Shown: one piece after another, positions 27,501 through 35,033 of the stretch
Layout of the letters: every line of letters starts with the position of its first letter
How positions within the stretch are numbered: position 1 is the stretch's first letter
Program-made: the position numbers and the translations under genes
Assembly: GCA_045132055.1 (NCBI GenBank)
Contig: JBGURP010000007.1
Location: forward strand, 1 to 64,000
Direction: 5' to 3'
Length of the DNA: 64,000 bases
Source: F23-D06 sp045132055
Lineage (GTDB): Bacteria > Bacteroidota > Bacteroidia > Bacteroidales > WCHB1-69
The notes under the pieces: generated by a model
Told to the model about the DNA's origin: nothing
What the model saw: only the letters and a program-made list of their open reading frames with translations
Database searches by the model: none

Positions 27501-28747
27501 AATTGCTTCAGGATGCAATCATAACTACCCTTGCCCGTGCCAGTAGCTTTCACTGAATCCACACCCGTGGCATTGAGCTTCAGATTCAGGTCAGAGGTGG
27601 AATACAACATGCCTCGCTTTGTATCGGGCTTGCCTCCGTCGAAGACCACCGTGCCGTAGGCTTTGGCCGTATTGGCCGCAATCGTGCTCACGGGAATGCT
27701 GTCCGTAGTTACGAGGAGAGTTTTCATCGCTTCGATTTCCTGCCGAGCCGCCTCAATCGCCTGTGAGATAGAGTCTATACGCTTTGTCAGACTGTCAAAA
27801 ACCGCAACCAAGTTACAAATAGTGATGGCATCTTGCGTACAGGTGGTGGGAGGATTATTGATATCGAACTGGCTGGGCACCTTGGCACGACCACCAGTGA
27901 AATCGTTGGCAGCAGTGAAGACATTCACGCTGTCGCGTTTGGCATACACACCTCCGGCGTTGGGCAGATCGGAGAGTTTGGTGGGCACTTCAATATCAAT
28001 GGTCTGATCATCACTTTGGTTAAGGGTAAACTCGCCATTGGGGATGGATTCACCGCTCCGGGTGATGGTAATTTTGCCATTATTTGCAGAGATCTGGGAA
28101 GGTATCGCAATGTTGGCATCGGTTTTCTGGTTGGCTGAGAAGGTCACTGGAGACTCCGATCCGTAGGTGATGGTCAGCAGACCGTCGCCGATGCTGTTGC
28201 GGATAGCGCTGGCGGTGTCTGCCAGAGCGGTGCTAATGGCCGCTGCCGAGTCTTTGGTAGCTTTGTGCAAGGCAATGCTGTCGGCCGTAATACGTTGGGC
28301 CAACGCCAGACTATCCTGCTGCATTTTATTATACACTGCTGTAATGGTTGATCCAGCCGGACTCACATCGGAAGAATAGATGGCCACCGGTACAGCGTTC
28401 ACCGGCAGGATACTCTCCACCTCATAGCCAGTGCTGACCACTTTCACGATGGTCTTAATCTTGGCATCATTCCAGTTGACGGCCGCAAAGCTTGTCGGGT
28501 TGTTGTCGCCGATGAGCGTGGAAATCAAACCGTTGGCGTTGCTAGTCACGTTGTCAGTTTCCGTGTAAAGGACATCGCCACCGATATTCTGCACCTGGAT
28601 AGTCACGGTGATAGCCTCGTTGGGCACCAGACGATTGTTGGCGTCACGCACCACAGCCTGGAATGTAATCACATTGTTCTGTGCCATGATGGCCAGCGTC
28701 AAGATCAACATCGTAAACAGTAAAAAAACTTTTTTCAATAAAGCCAT
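24566..28747 (-). CDS. Surface protein: stalk, two FISUMP domains, cleaved-adhesin domain, Fn3-like repeats
   Basis: The protein has 1393 residues with signal peptide ...LAIMA|Q. Residues ~25-140 form a beta-sandwich (FQAVVRDANNRLVPNEAI). A stalk-like region follows (LALAQRITADSIALHKATKD; LSDLPNAGGVYAKRDSVN), then a coiled coil (~320-345). FISUMP 1 spans ~452-675 (QCWMQQNLRT, GVCPAGWHLPS, LSVRC). An Fn3-like unit covers ~685-770. A cleaved-adhesin domain spans ~793-949 (GFEGSTLPSSWTTIDNDGDG ... LLIDDIVVGE), a fold known from gingipain/HagA adhesins. Two more Fn3-like units (VTARGVCWST...YYVRAYAT) lead to FISUMP 2 (~1162-1393). An adhesion role is inferred. No T9SS sorting domain is visible at the end. 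Confidence 0.88.
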   Translation of the reverse strand: MALLKKVFLLFTMLILTLAIMAQNNVITFQAVVRDANNRLVPNEAITVTIQVQNIGGDVLYTETDNVTSNANGLISTLIGDNNPTSFAAVNWNDAKIKTIVKVVSTGYEVESILPVNAVPVAIYSSDVSPAGSTITAVYNKMQQDSLALAQRITADSIALHKATKDSAAAISTALADTASAIRNSIGDGLLTITYGSESPVTFSANQKTDANIAIPSQISANNGKITITRSGESIPNGEFTLNQSDDQTIDIEVPTKLSDLPNAGGVYAKRDSVNVFTAANDFTGGRAKVPSQFDINNPPTTCTQDAITICNLVAVFDSLTKRIDSISQAIEAARQEIEAMKTLLVTTDSIPVSTIAANTAKAYGTVVFDGGKPDTKRGMLYSTSDLNLKLNATGVDSVKATGTGKGSYDCILKQLVPCTQYYVRAFAYNDVDTAYGDVMYFTTKPFTCGSTLTDIDGNEYGTLQLGSQCWMQQNLRTTHFADGTEIPVGGLDNHSGPRRYAPDNNLSTFGYLYNWDAAMNGSASSEANPSGVQGVCPAGWHLPSDAEWTQLTSFVASNSANVCGNDPDNIAVALASTEMWGTWGTCPTSSCCMCTNPASNNSSQFSVLPAGTWNVNGSVGGVTPGYYDGLAIFRTATLLDAGHVHAREFYLENSYVDATAIDKTNGLSVRCVLTCPTDLAYLPTVSVVSLSRTGTTVSMTSNVLSDGGAAVTERGVCWGTTQHPTTSSTHKVATGTGLGAFSVSEDFTPGTTYYIRAYAINSEGTAYGGEITFVMPVPYVLPTVNTGSKFLALMEGFEGSTLPSSWTTIDNDGDGDNWFQDSWMAHTGEGHVISASHNSSYEPLSTLDNYLITPDITLPSSISPVLSFWYSSLYGNPEHFEVKVGNAGASTVGDFSTQVFEVTDDDDDYTQAIVNLSSYAGQTIRLAFVHTPPTDVTYLLIDDIVVGEAGADATAVVSDITATTASCSGYVADDGGATVTARGVCWSTSQNPTISDSHTTDGTGTGSFTSNITGLNGLTTYYVRAYATNSVGTTYGNQVSFTTTEALPVVTTSAVSNITLDNSTINATCGGNVTDEGASAVTARGVCWSTSSNPTTAGSHTTDGNGLGSFTSTITGLTSGTTYYVRAYATSSAGTVYGNQVSFAIPVVDAKSCTSAPVVSDHEGNMYATVQIGEQCWMRENLRTTTSPKTGTYIVNTANKTGSQISSSLGSKVAHWYMNDSTTYAPKGYGLLYNWCAAMDTANSTNYMEVPTPSYVNGNTTYFSFSVTGNHRGICPAGWHMPSLQEWNTIINNYSAGKLAGGNDWMSSTATTAPGNYSYEDRNTTGFTAYPAGYFNNYNFQNNNETYFWSTWEMNSGADARTMKLYYSTNSPNLATQEKNKGMSVRCIKDNE

Positions 28748-28809
28748 AGATATATGATTATATCGATAAAAAATTCAAAAACTATAAAACGCACAATTAT
28801 TACCCAATA

Positions 28810-31074
28810 TTAATCGCGTACGCAGCGGACGGACATAGCATGTTCACTAGGCCCGTATGTGTAAATGACATCCTTGCTGGAGTTTTGAACACTGAAAGCA
28901 ATGCTGCCGTCATTATTTGCATCATAGCGAAATGATGTCCATAAAAAGGCCCCGAGATACCGATAATCAGAACCATTTTCTTTATACGAGGAATTGAGCA
29001 CACTGAATCCTGTGCTATTCCTATACGCGTAGTTATAATTTCCCGGCGCCGAAGTGCCATCACAACAGGATGTCCATCTAGAATCTGTTCCTGCAAGCCG
29101 ACCGGCATTATTCTTTGCATTTGTCACTTGCGGATGAACCATGTAAGTAAAATTAGAATAGGAGGGCAAATGCCATCCTTCGGGACAAACTCCACGAATA
29201 TAGGCTTGTGTACTATATATTGTGATATTATCAGCATTATTCCCTGTTGCCGCCGTCCAATTATAGAGGTAACCATCAGCCTGAAGAGTTCCTCCAGGTG
29301 CAGGATCATAACGGTATGCTGTATATGGATCTCCCGTAGATGCTCCATCCGGAATATCTATGTAAGAACTTGTTCCAGCATCATAGTATTGTGTGCAACG
29401 CATATTCTCACGAGTCCAACAATAACCTGCAATTTCAACGACATTATACTGATTACCTTGATGGTCTTGAATAGCGGTAACATAATTATGCCCATTTACT
29501 GTAACACTTGTCTCATTTGTTGCATTCACGGTGCTCACAGCACACAGCGGGCTGGAAATCACTTCTATGGTCAAGCTTGAATCACATCCACCTGCAGATG
29601 CTAATACGACCGTATATTCACCAACAGGAAGGATGTCGGTGAGACCGGAATTCCAAGTACCAATCTCTATGTTGTTTTCATCGCGCCAGCTGGCTGCAGT
29701 AGCGGTGGAACTGATGATATTAACCTTTCCAAAATCCGTAGAACTTCCTCCGACAAAAGCGTATTCCATAGAAGGTCTAATGCATATTGTGGTGGTCATA
29801 CTATCCTTAAGGACAATAGCACCGGATGTTGCCACGCACAACACTTTGAAGGCGCCAGCGGTGTTGGTCGTGAAGATTAACTTGCTGCTGTCGCTTCCTT
29901 GAACAGCTCCATTCACATACCAGCTATAGGAAAAAGTCTTATTTGTATTCGTTATATCAGCCGTGTATTTGATCTCTACTGTTTCTCCAGCTCCTGCACT
30001 AAAATCCAAGGGTTTATTCGAGCTCAAAGCCAGAACCGGCATGACAGCCGTTTTAATTTCGTCGAGTTCTTGCTGGGTAGCCTTCATCACATCAGCAAGA
30101 GAATCCACGCGTTTCATCAGGCTGTCGAATACTGCAACCAAGTCGCAGACATTGACAGCATCGTCCGTACAGGTAGCCGCTGTGGGAGGATTGTGGATGT
30201 CGAATTTGCTGGGCACCTTGATGCTTCCACCGGTAAAATCGTTGTCAGTAGTAAAGACATTCACGCTGTCGCGTTTGGCATAATGGCCTCCGTCGTTGGG
30301 CAGATCAGAGAGTTTGGTGGGCACTTCAATATCGATGGTCTGGTCGTTGCTCTGGTTAACCGTGAACTTGCCGTTTGTAATGGGCTCATTATTACGAGTG
30401 ATGGTGATTTCTCCATTGTTTGCGGAGGTAGGGGCAGAAATGGCAATGCTGCTCGGGGTTTTCTGGTTAGCCGTAAAGGTTATAACTTCCGTACCGTACG
30501 TAATTGTCAGCGTGCCGTCGCCGATGCTGTTACGGATGGCGCTGGCGGTATCCTCCAAAGCGGCGCGAATAACCGTCGCCGAGTCTTTGGTAGCTTTGTG
30601 CAAGGCAATGCTGTCGGCCGTAATACGTTGAGCCAAAGCCAGGCTGTCCGCTTGCATTTTGTTGTACACAGCGATGACTGTAGAGCCGGATGGGTTCACG
30701 TCGGAGGCATAGAGTGCCAACGGAGCGGCAGTCACCGGTGTGGTGCTCACCACTTCATAGCCAGAGCTGTTCACATGGACAGTAGTCTTGAACTTGGCGC
30801 CTTCCCAGTTGATGGTTGCGAAGGCTGCTGGGTCATTGTCGCCTACGGTCAGGGAAATCAAACCATTGGCGTTGCTGTTTACATCGTCTGTCTCGGTGTA
30901 CTGCACAGCATTGCTGTTGTCAAGAATCTGGATGGTCACCATGATGGCCTCATTGGTCACCAGACGGTTGTTGGCGTCACGGACCACAGCTTGGTAGCTG
31001 ATAAAAGGGCTGCTTTGTGCCCAGACGGACAATGACACGATTGTCATTGCGATAAACAGTAAAAGTTTTTTCAT
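28810..31074 (-). CDS. Surface protein: stalk plus C-terminal FISUMP domain
   Basis: The protein has 754 residues with signal peptide MKKLLLFIAMTIVSLSVWA|Q. The first ~340 residues are a close paralogue of the neighbouring 1393-residue protein (YQAVVRDANNRLVTNEAI, LALAQRITADSIALHKATKD, VPTKLSDLPNDGGHYAKRD, coiled coil LVAVFDSLMKRVDSLADVM). A beta-rich, Ig-like middle follows (~345-520), then one FISUMP domain (~535-754: YCWTRENMRCT, GVCPEGWHLPS, MSVRCVRD). Lies 62 bp upstream of the paralogue; likely the first gene of the pair. Its 5' region carries a C9 tract (G9 on the plus strand). Confidence 0.88.
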   Translation of the reverse strand: MKKLLLFIAMTIVSLSVWAQSSPFISYQAVVRDANNRLVTNEAIMVTIQILDNSNAVQYTETDDVNSNANGLISLTVGDNDPAAFATINWEGAKFKTTVHVNSSGYEVVSTTPVTAAPLALYASDVNPSGSTVIAVYNKMQADSLALAQRITADSIALHKATKDSATVIRAALEDTASAIRNSIGDGTLTITYGTEVITFTANQKTPSSIAISAPTSANNGEITITRNNEPITNGKFTVNQSNDQTIDIEVPTKLSDLPNDGGHYAKRDSVNVFTTDNDFTGGSIKVPSKFDIHNPPTAATCTDDAVNVCDLVAVFDSLMKRVDSLADVMKATQQELDEIKTAVMPVLALSSNKPLDFSAGAGETVEIKYTADITNTNKTFSYSWYVNGAVQGSDSSKLIFTTNTAGAFKVLCVATSGAIVLKDSMTTTICIRPSMEYAFVGGSSTDFGKVNIISSTATAASWRDENNIEIGTWNSGLTDILPVGEYTVVLASAGGCDSSLTIEVISSPLCAVSTVNATNETSVTVNGHNYVTAIQDHQGNQYNVVEIAGYCWTRENMRCTQYYDAGTSSYIDIPDGASTGDPYTAYRYDPAPGGTLQADGYLYNWTAATGNNADNITIYSTQAYIRGVCPEGWHLPSYSNFTYMVHPQVTNAKNNAGRLAGTDSRWTSCCDGTSAPGNYNYAYRNSTGFSVLNSSYKENGSDYRYLGAFLWTSFRYDANNDGSIAFSVQNSSKDVIYTYGPSEHAMSVRCVRD

Positions 31075-31088
31075 AGTTATGTTATTTT

Positions 31089-31289
31089 TTATTTGTTAAA
31101 TTTTCTTCTTTTTTTTCGACACTCCACCACCCGACTCATAAGGAGAAAAAAATATGGGACAATCTCAACTCTAGCGCGACTTTGCCGTGCCATCATCATC
31201 AAAAAAATCCCTAAAACAACCCCAATGGGGGGGGGTAAATATCCTGTAATCAATAGTTTACGCATTTCCATTGAAAACACTAAACTCAT
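31089..31289 (-). CDS. Doubtful 66-aa leader frame containing the C9 tract
   Basis: This minus-strand open frame begins about 5 bp after the 31294 promoter element and ends 15 bp before the FISUMP protein ATG. It reads through the C9 tract as PPP within MRKLLITGYLPPPIG, which resembles the first residues of family-4 glycosyltransferases but then loses similarity. It could be a decayed gene start, a leader peptide or chance. Confidence 0.2.
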   Translation of the reverse strand: MSLVFSMEMRKLLITGYLPPPIGVVLGIFLMMMARQSRARVEIVPYFFLLMSRVVECRKKRRKFNK

Positions 31290-31293
31290 ACAA

Positions 31294-31301
31294 CAAATTT
31301 A
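31294..31301 (-). promoter_or_regulatory. -7 element (TAAATTTG) for FISUMP gene pair
   Basis: TAAATTTG on the minus strand would give a 5' UTR of roughly 210 nt before ATG 31074, containing the C9 tract. Confidence 0.45.
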
Positions 31302-31404
31302 CTAAAATATACTATAATAAAGGCCTTAATGTTACATTTTTTCAACACTCAAAAGTGTGTGAATTTTACTTTAGAAATTTTCAATTATTTAGAAATTAAT
31401 TTAC

Positions 31405-31439
31405 AAAAAAAAGAGATGCTTTCGCATCTCTTTTTTTTT
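31405..31439 (-). terminator. Terminator of membrane pyrophosphatase gene
   Basis: AAAAAAAAGAGATGC and GCATCTCTTTTTTTT pair around a TTTC loop. It lies 22 bp past the hppA stop and can act in both directions. Confidence 0.88.
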
Positions 31440-31460
31440 ATTCGGAAACCGTATTTGCTA

Positions 31461-33683
31461 CTACAGCAAGTGGCAAGCTACGGTAAGACCAGCCATCACG
31501 ATGGAGACCATGCTCATCAACTTGATGAGGATGTTCAGAGACGGGCCGGAGGTATCCTTGAAAGGATCGCCCACGGTGTCACCCACCACAGTAGCCTTGT
31601 GGTTGTCGGAACCCTTGCCGCCGAAGTGGCCTTCCTCGACATACTTCTTGGCATTGTCCCAAGCACCACCGGCGTTAGCCATGAAGATAGCCAGCACGAA
31701 ACCTGCGCCGAGGCCACCCACGAGCAGACCGAGCACGCCGGCCACGCCCAGGATCAGACCTGTAACGATAGGAGCCAAAATAGCGAGGATGGAAGGCAGC
31801 AACATCTCATGCTGAGCACCCTTGGTGGAAATAGCCACACAACGAGCGTAATCAGGCGTACCCTCACCAGTGAGGATGCCCTTGATCTCGTGGAACTGAC
31901 GACGCACTTCCTCCACCATCTTCTGGGCAGCACGACCCACAGCGTTCATCGTGAGACCGCAGAACAGGAAGGCCATCATGGAGCCGATGAAGACACCCAC
32001 GAGCACTTTCGGGTTCATCAGGGAAACATTGTAGTAATCCATAAAGTCAATCAAAGAAGCATTCGCAGTTTCCACCACGCGGTTGCCAAGGTCAAGCGTT
32101 TCTGTGCCGATACGCACGAGGGCAATCTTGATTTCCTCCACATAGGAAGCGAGCAATGCGAGGGCGGTCAAAGCGGCAGAACCGATGGCAAAGCCCTTAC
32201 CCGTAGCAGCCGTAGTGTTGCCAAGAGCATCGAGAGCGTCGGTACGTTTACGCACTTCCGGATCCAGACCGCTCATTTCAGCGTTACCACCGGCGTTGTC
32301 GGCGATAGGACCATAAGCGTCCGTAGCCAGCGTGATACCCAGTGTGGAAAGCATACCCACAGCGGCGATACCGATACCGTAGAGACCCAGAGAAAGATTC
32401 TCAGGAGTGAAGGCAATCTGGAAACCATTGGCACACAAGAAAGCCAGAATAATAGCGATACCGATGGTGAGCACCGGAATCACGGTAGAAATCATACCCA
32501 GACCGATACCGGAGATAATCACAGTAGCAGGACCAGTTTGAGAGGACTCAGCCACTTTCTGGGTGGGTTTGAAGGATTGGGAAGTGTAGTATTCCGTAGA
32601 TTTACCAATGATGACACCAGCCAGCAAGCCGACCACCACAGAGAGGGAAACGTGCCACCACATGTTGTCCTGCGTGCCGAACACCAATGCGAAGATGGCG
32701 AAGGTAGCCACAGCGATGAGGATGGCAGCCGTATTGGTACCACGGCTCAAAGCCTTGAGCAGTTGGGTCATATTGGCTTCTTCTTTCGTACGGACGATGA
32801 AAATACCGATTACGGAGAGAATCACGCCCACAGCAGCGATCATCATCGGGGCGAGGATGGACTTCATCTGCATTTCAGCACCGATAGTGGCGAAAGCAGC
32901 AGCACCCAGAGCCATGGTGGAGAGGATGGAACCAGCATAGGACTCATACAAGTCTGCACCCATACCGGCCACGTCACCCACATTGTCACCCACGTTATCA
33001 GCGATGGTAGCGGGGTTGCGCGGATCGTCCTCAGGGATATTGAATTCAGTTTTGCCCACGAGGTCTGCGCCCACGTCAGCAGCCTTGGTGTAGATACCGC
33101 CGCCCACACGTGCGAAGAGAGCCTGAGTGGAAGCACCCATACCGAAAGTCAGCATCGTGGTGGTGATGGTAGTCAAAGTAGCATGCTCACCGACCAGCTC
33201 CAGCAATCCAGTATGATAGAGTACCAGGAACCAAGCGGAAACGTCGAGCAGAGCCAAACCGACGACGGTCAAGCCCATGACGGCGCCACTGCGGAAAGCC
33301 ACCTGCAAGCCTTTGTTCAGGCTCTGGCGTGCGCCATTGGCGGTACGTGCAGAAGCATAGGTAGCAGTCTTCATGCCGAGGAAGCCGGCCAAACCGGAGA
33401 AGAAACCGCCGGTCAGGAAGGCGAACCACACCACACCATTCTGGAGGTGGAAAATAGACATGATCAAGAACAGCACGGCGAGGATGACGAACACGATGCT
33501 CACCACCTTGTATTGCTGTTTCAGGTAAGCCATAGCGCCCTTGCGGACGTGAGAGGCGATTTCGCGCATGGTGGGAGTACCTTCATCTTCCTTCAGCATT
33601 CTGCGATAGAAGAAGAACGCAAAACCCAATGCGACGATGGATGCGCAAAACACGATCCATACATACTTTACTAAGTTTTCCAT
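31461..33683 (-). CDS. hppA: Membrane-bound ion-pumping pyrophosphatase (K+-dependent type)
   Basis: A 740-residue integral membrane pyrophosphatase with ~16 helices that couples PPi hydrolysis to Na+ and/or H+ export. The catalytic signatures are intact: GGGIYTKAADVGADLVGK, PEDDPRNPATIADNVGDNVG and the late DNAGGNAEMSGLDPEVRKRTDALDALG region (parts shown), plus AGGAWDNAKKYVEEG. GNTTAATGKGFAIGS (~487) has Ala where K+-independent enzymes carry Lys, so K+ dependence is predicted from family knowledge. Ion specificity (Na+, H+ or both) cannot be settled by eye. It is a single-gene unit with its own promoter and terminator. Confidence 0.96.
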   Translation of the reverse strand: MENLVKYVWIVFCASIVALGFAFFFYRRMLKEDEGTPTMREIASHVRKGAMAYLKQQYKVVSIVFVILAVLFLIMSIFHLQNGVVWFAFLTGGFFSGLAGFLGMKTATYASARTANGARQSLNKGLQVAFRSGAVMGLTVVGLALLDVSAWFLVLYHTGLLELVGEHATLTTITTTMLTFGMGASTQALFARVGGGIYTKAADVGADLVGKTEFNIPEDDPRNPATIADNVGDNVGDVAGMGADLYESYAGSILSTMALGAAAFATIGAEMQMKSILAPMMIAAVGVILSVIGIFIVRTKEEANMTQLLKALSRGTNTAAILIAVATFAIFALVFGTQDNMWWHVSLSVVVGLLAGVIIGKSTEYYTSQSFKPTQKVAESSQTGPATVIISGIGLGMISTVIPVLTIGIAIILAFLCANGFQIAFTPENLSLGLYGIGIAAVGMLSTLGITLATDAYGPIADNAGGNAEMSGLDPEVRKRTDALDALGNTTAATGKGFAIGSAALTALALLASYVEEIKIALVRIGTETLDLGNRVVETANASLIDFMDYYNVSLMNPKVLVGVFIGSMMAFLFCGLTMNAVGRAAQKMVEEVRRQFHEIKGILTGEGTPDYARCVAISTKGAQHEMLLPSILAILAPIVTGLILGVAGVLGLLVGGLGAGFVLAIFMANAGGAWDNAKKYVEEGHFGGKGSDNHKATVVGDTVGDPFKDTSGPSLNILIKLMSMVSIVMAGLTVACHLL

Positions 33684-33749
33684 AAGTAAAAATTTAAGTT
33701 ATTAATATAAAGAGATTTAGTTAATAAATTCCGTTTTTTTAACAAACTG

Positions 33750-33757
33750 CAAAAATA
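33750..33757 (-). promoter_or_regulatory. -7 element (TATTTTTG) for hppA
   Basis: TATTTTTGCAG on the minus strand lies 66 bp upstream of the hppA ATG. Confidence 0.65.
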
Positions 33758-33769
33758 TAAAAAATTGTG

Positions 33770-33777
33770 TAATTTTG
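33770..33777 (+). promoter_or_regulatory. -7 element (TAATTTTG) toward hemW
   Basis: TAATTTTGCAT in the divergent hppA-hemW region; the transcript would include the whole 33817-33902 repeat block as its 5' UTR. Confidence 0.55.
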
Positions 33778-33816
33778 CATTTCTTCATTTTGAGAAAATG
33801 ACTGGCTTTTACATTC

Positions 33817-33862
33817 ATATTACTACCCTGGCCTTCGGCCACCCCTTCTAAAATAGAAGGGG
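33817..33862 (+). repeat. 46-bp dispersed double-hairpin element, copy 1
   Basis: Starts ATATTACTACCC, then GGCC-TTC-GGCC (hairpin 1), then CCCCTTCTA with TAGAAGGGG (hairpin 2). It matches the copy at 55399-55444 (minus strand) at 44 of 46 positions. It lies just upstream of a heptamer array leading to the hemW ATG. Confidence 0.92.
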
Positions 33863-33902
33863 ATTTATTCTTTCATCTCTAATCTATAATCTCTCATCTC
33901 TC
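33863..33902. repeat. Heptamer array abutting hemW start
   Basis: The array has CATCTCTAATCTATAATC and CTCATCTCTC units, ending directly at ATG 33903. Same repeat family and same layout as 55336-55398 before the helical-repeat gene. Confidence 0.75.
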
Positions 33903-35021
33903 ATGATCTACCTGCATACTCCCTTTTGCAAAAGCAAATGCGTCTATTGCGGCTTCTACTCCGTGGCAAATCTGCATGGAAAAGAATTGTATTTGGACGC
34001 GCTGGGAAAAGAAATTGCGTTGCGCCAAGGTTATCTTGGCGAAAAGCCCGTCCGGACCGTCTATTTCGGAGGGGGCACGCCCAGCCTGCTTTCGGTCAGT
34101 GAGCTGGAGCATATTTTGCGCCTGCTGAGTGATTATTTCGATTTGAGCCAAGTGCACGAGATGACCTTGGAGGCTAACCCTGAGCAGCTCACGGCGGAGT
34201 ATTGCCGCGGACTGCGCGCGCTAGGGTTCAACCGGCTGAGCATCGGGGTGCAGTCGTTCCAGGACTCCGTGCTGCGCTTCATGGGGCGGCGGCACACGGC
34301 AGAAGAGGCGATGAAGGCCGTAGATAACGCTGCCGCCGCCATCGACAACCTCTCCATTGACCTCATTTACGGGGTTTCGGAGCGCGACAACGCGCACTGG
34401 CGCCAGGACCTGCGCACCGCCCTTTCATTGCCTATTCGCCATCTCTCCTGCTATGCGCTTACGCCGGAGGAAAACTCCATCCTCTACAAGCAGATTGAGC
34501 GCCGGAGCCACGCACCCGTGGATGACGACCTCGCGGCACAACAGTATGATATTCTGCAAGAGATGCTCCCCCACTCCACCCTGCAGCAGTACGAAATCTC
34601 CAACTTCGCCGTGCCCGGCTTCGAGTCAAAGCACAACTCCTCCTATTGGAACCACACGCCATACCTCGGACTGGGTCCTTCGGCGCACTCCTTTGACGGC
34701 AACAGCCGCCAGTGGAATCCCGCCAATCTCAAGCAATACTGCGACAACATAGCCCAAGGAATCCCTTGCGAGGAGCGCGAGGCCCTGTCCGACGACGACC
34801 TCTACAACGAAACGCTGCTATTGGGCCTGCGCACGCGCGCGGGTGTGGACCTCAGCGCCGTAGCCAGCCGTTTTGGAGACGCCCGCCGCGAAGCACTGGA
34901 AGCGCACTTCCGCACACACGTCGCGCCGGAGCACTACCAGATAGAAAAAGACCGGCTCTGTCTTACAGCAACCGGTCTTTGGTTCGCCGACGGCATCGCG
35001 CAGTCGGCCTTCTTGGTATAG
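33903..35021 (+). CDS. hemW: HemW-like radical SAM protein
   Basis: This 372-residue protein has the radical SAM cluster motif CxxxCxxC at Cys9, Cys13 and Cys16 (PFCKSKCVYCGFY), the glycine-rich YFGGGTPSLL, and the HemN/HemW-type ALTPEENSILYKQ and YWNHTPYLGLGPSAHSF segments. The family was long annotated as oxygen-independent coproporphyrinogen oxidase, but HemW members act as haem-binding chaperones. The start abuts a repeat array. Its last ~25 codons contain a hairpin that can serve as a terminator for the convergent gene. Confidence 0.9.
   Translation: MIYLHTPFCKSKCVYCGFYSVANLHGKELYLDALGKEIALRQGYLGEKPVRTVYFGGGTPSLLSVSELEHILRLLSDYFDLSQVHEMTLEANPEQLTAEYCRGLRALGFNRLSIGVQSFQDSVLRFMGRRHTAEEAMKAVDNAAAAIDNLSIDLIYGVSERDNAHWRQDLRTALSLPIRHLSCYALTPEENSILYKQIERRSHAPVDDDLAAQQYDILQEMLPHSTLQQYEISNFAVPGFESKHNSSYWNHTPYLGLGPSAHSFDGNSRQWNPANLKQYCDNIAQGIPCEEREALSDDDLYNETLLLGLRTRAGVDLSAVASRFGDARREALEAHFRTHVAPEHYQIEKDRLCLTATGLWFADGIAQSAFLV
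34945..34982 (-). terminator. Terminator of VWA gene located inside hemW coding end
   Basis: AAAGACCGG (34947-34955) and CCGGTCTTT (34972-34980) form a 9-bp perfect stem with a 16-nt loop. Read on the minus strand it is followed by a T-run, as expected for the convergent gene that stops at 35034. The sequence lies within the hemW coding frame. Confidence 0.7.
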
Positions 35022-35033
35022 TCTATTCTCGTT

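Larger units (their letters stand above)
31075..31404. other. Long AT-rich 5' region of the FISUMP gene pair
   Basis: This ~330-bp stretch has no convincing gene. It holds a minus-strand promoter (31294), a G9 homopolymer on the plus strand (31227-31235), a weak minus-strand open frame (31089-31289), and a small hairpin (ACACT/AGTGT) near 31343-31356. The rest is AT-rich sequence without recognised motifs. Confidence 0.6.

Noticed and set aside
24566..31074. Diversity-generating retroelement target (C-type-lectin-like FISUMP ends)
   Set aside because: No reverse transcriptase or template repeat is visible in the window.
31329..33674. A 781-codon open frame on the plus strand opposite the membrane pyrophosphatase
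   Set aside because: The translation is dominated by His, Ser, Thr, Gln and Glu and has no domain; it is a codon-bias shadow of hppA.
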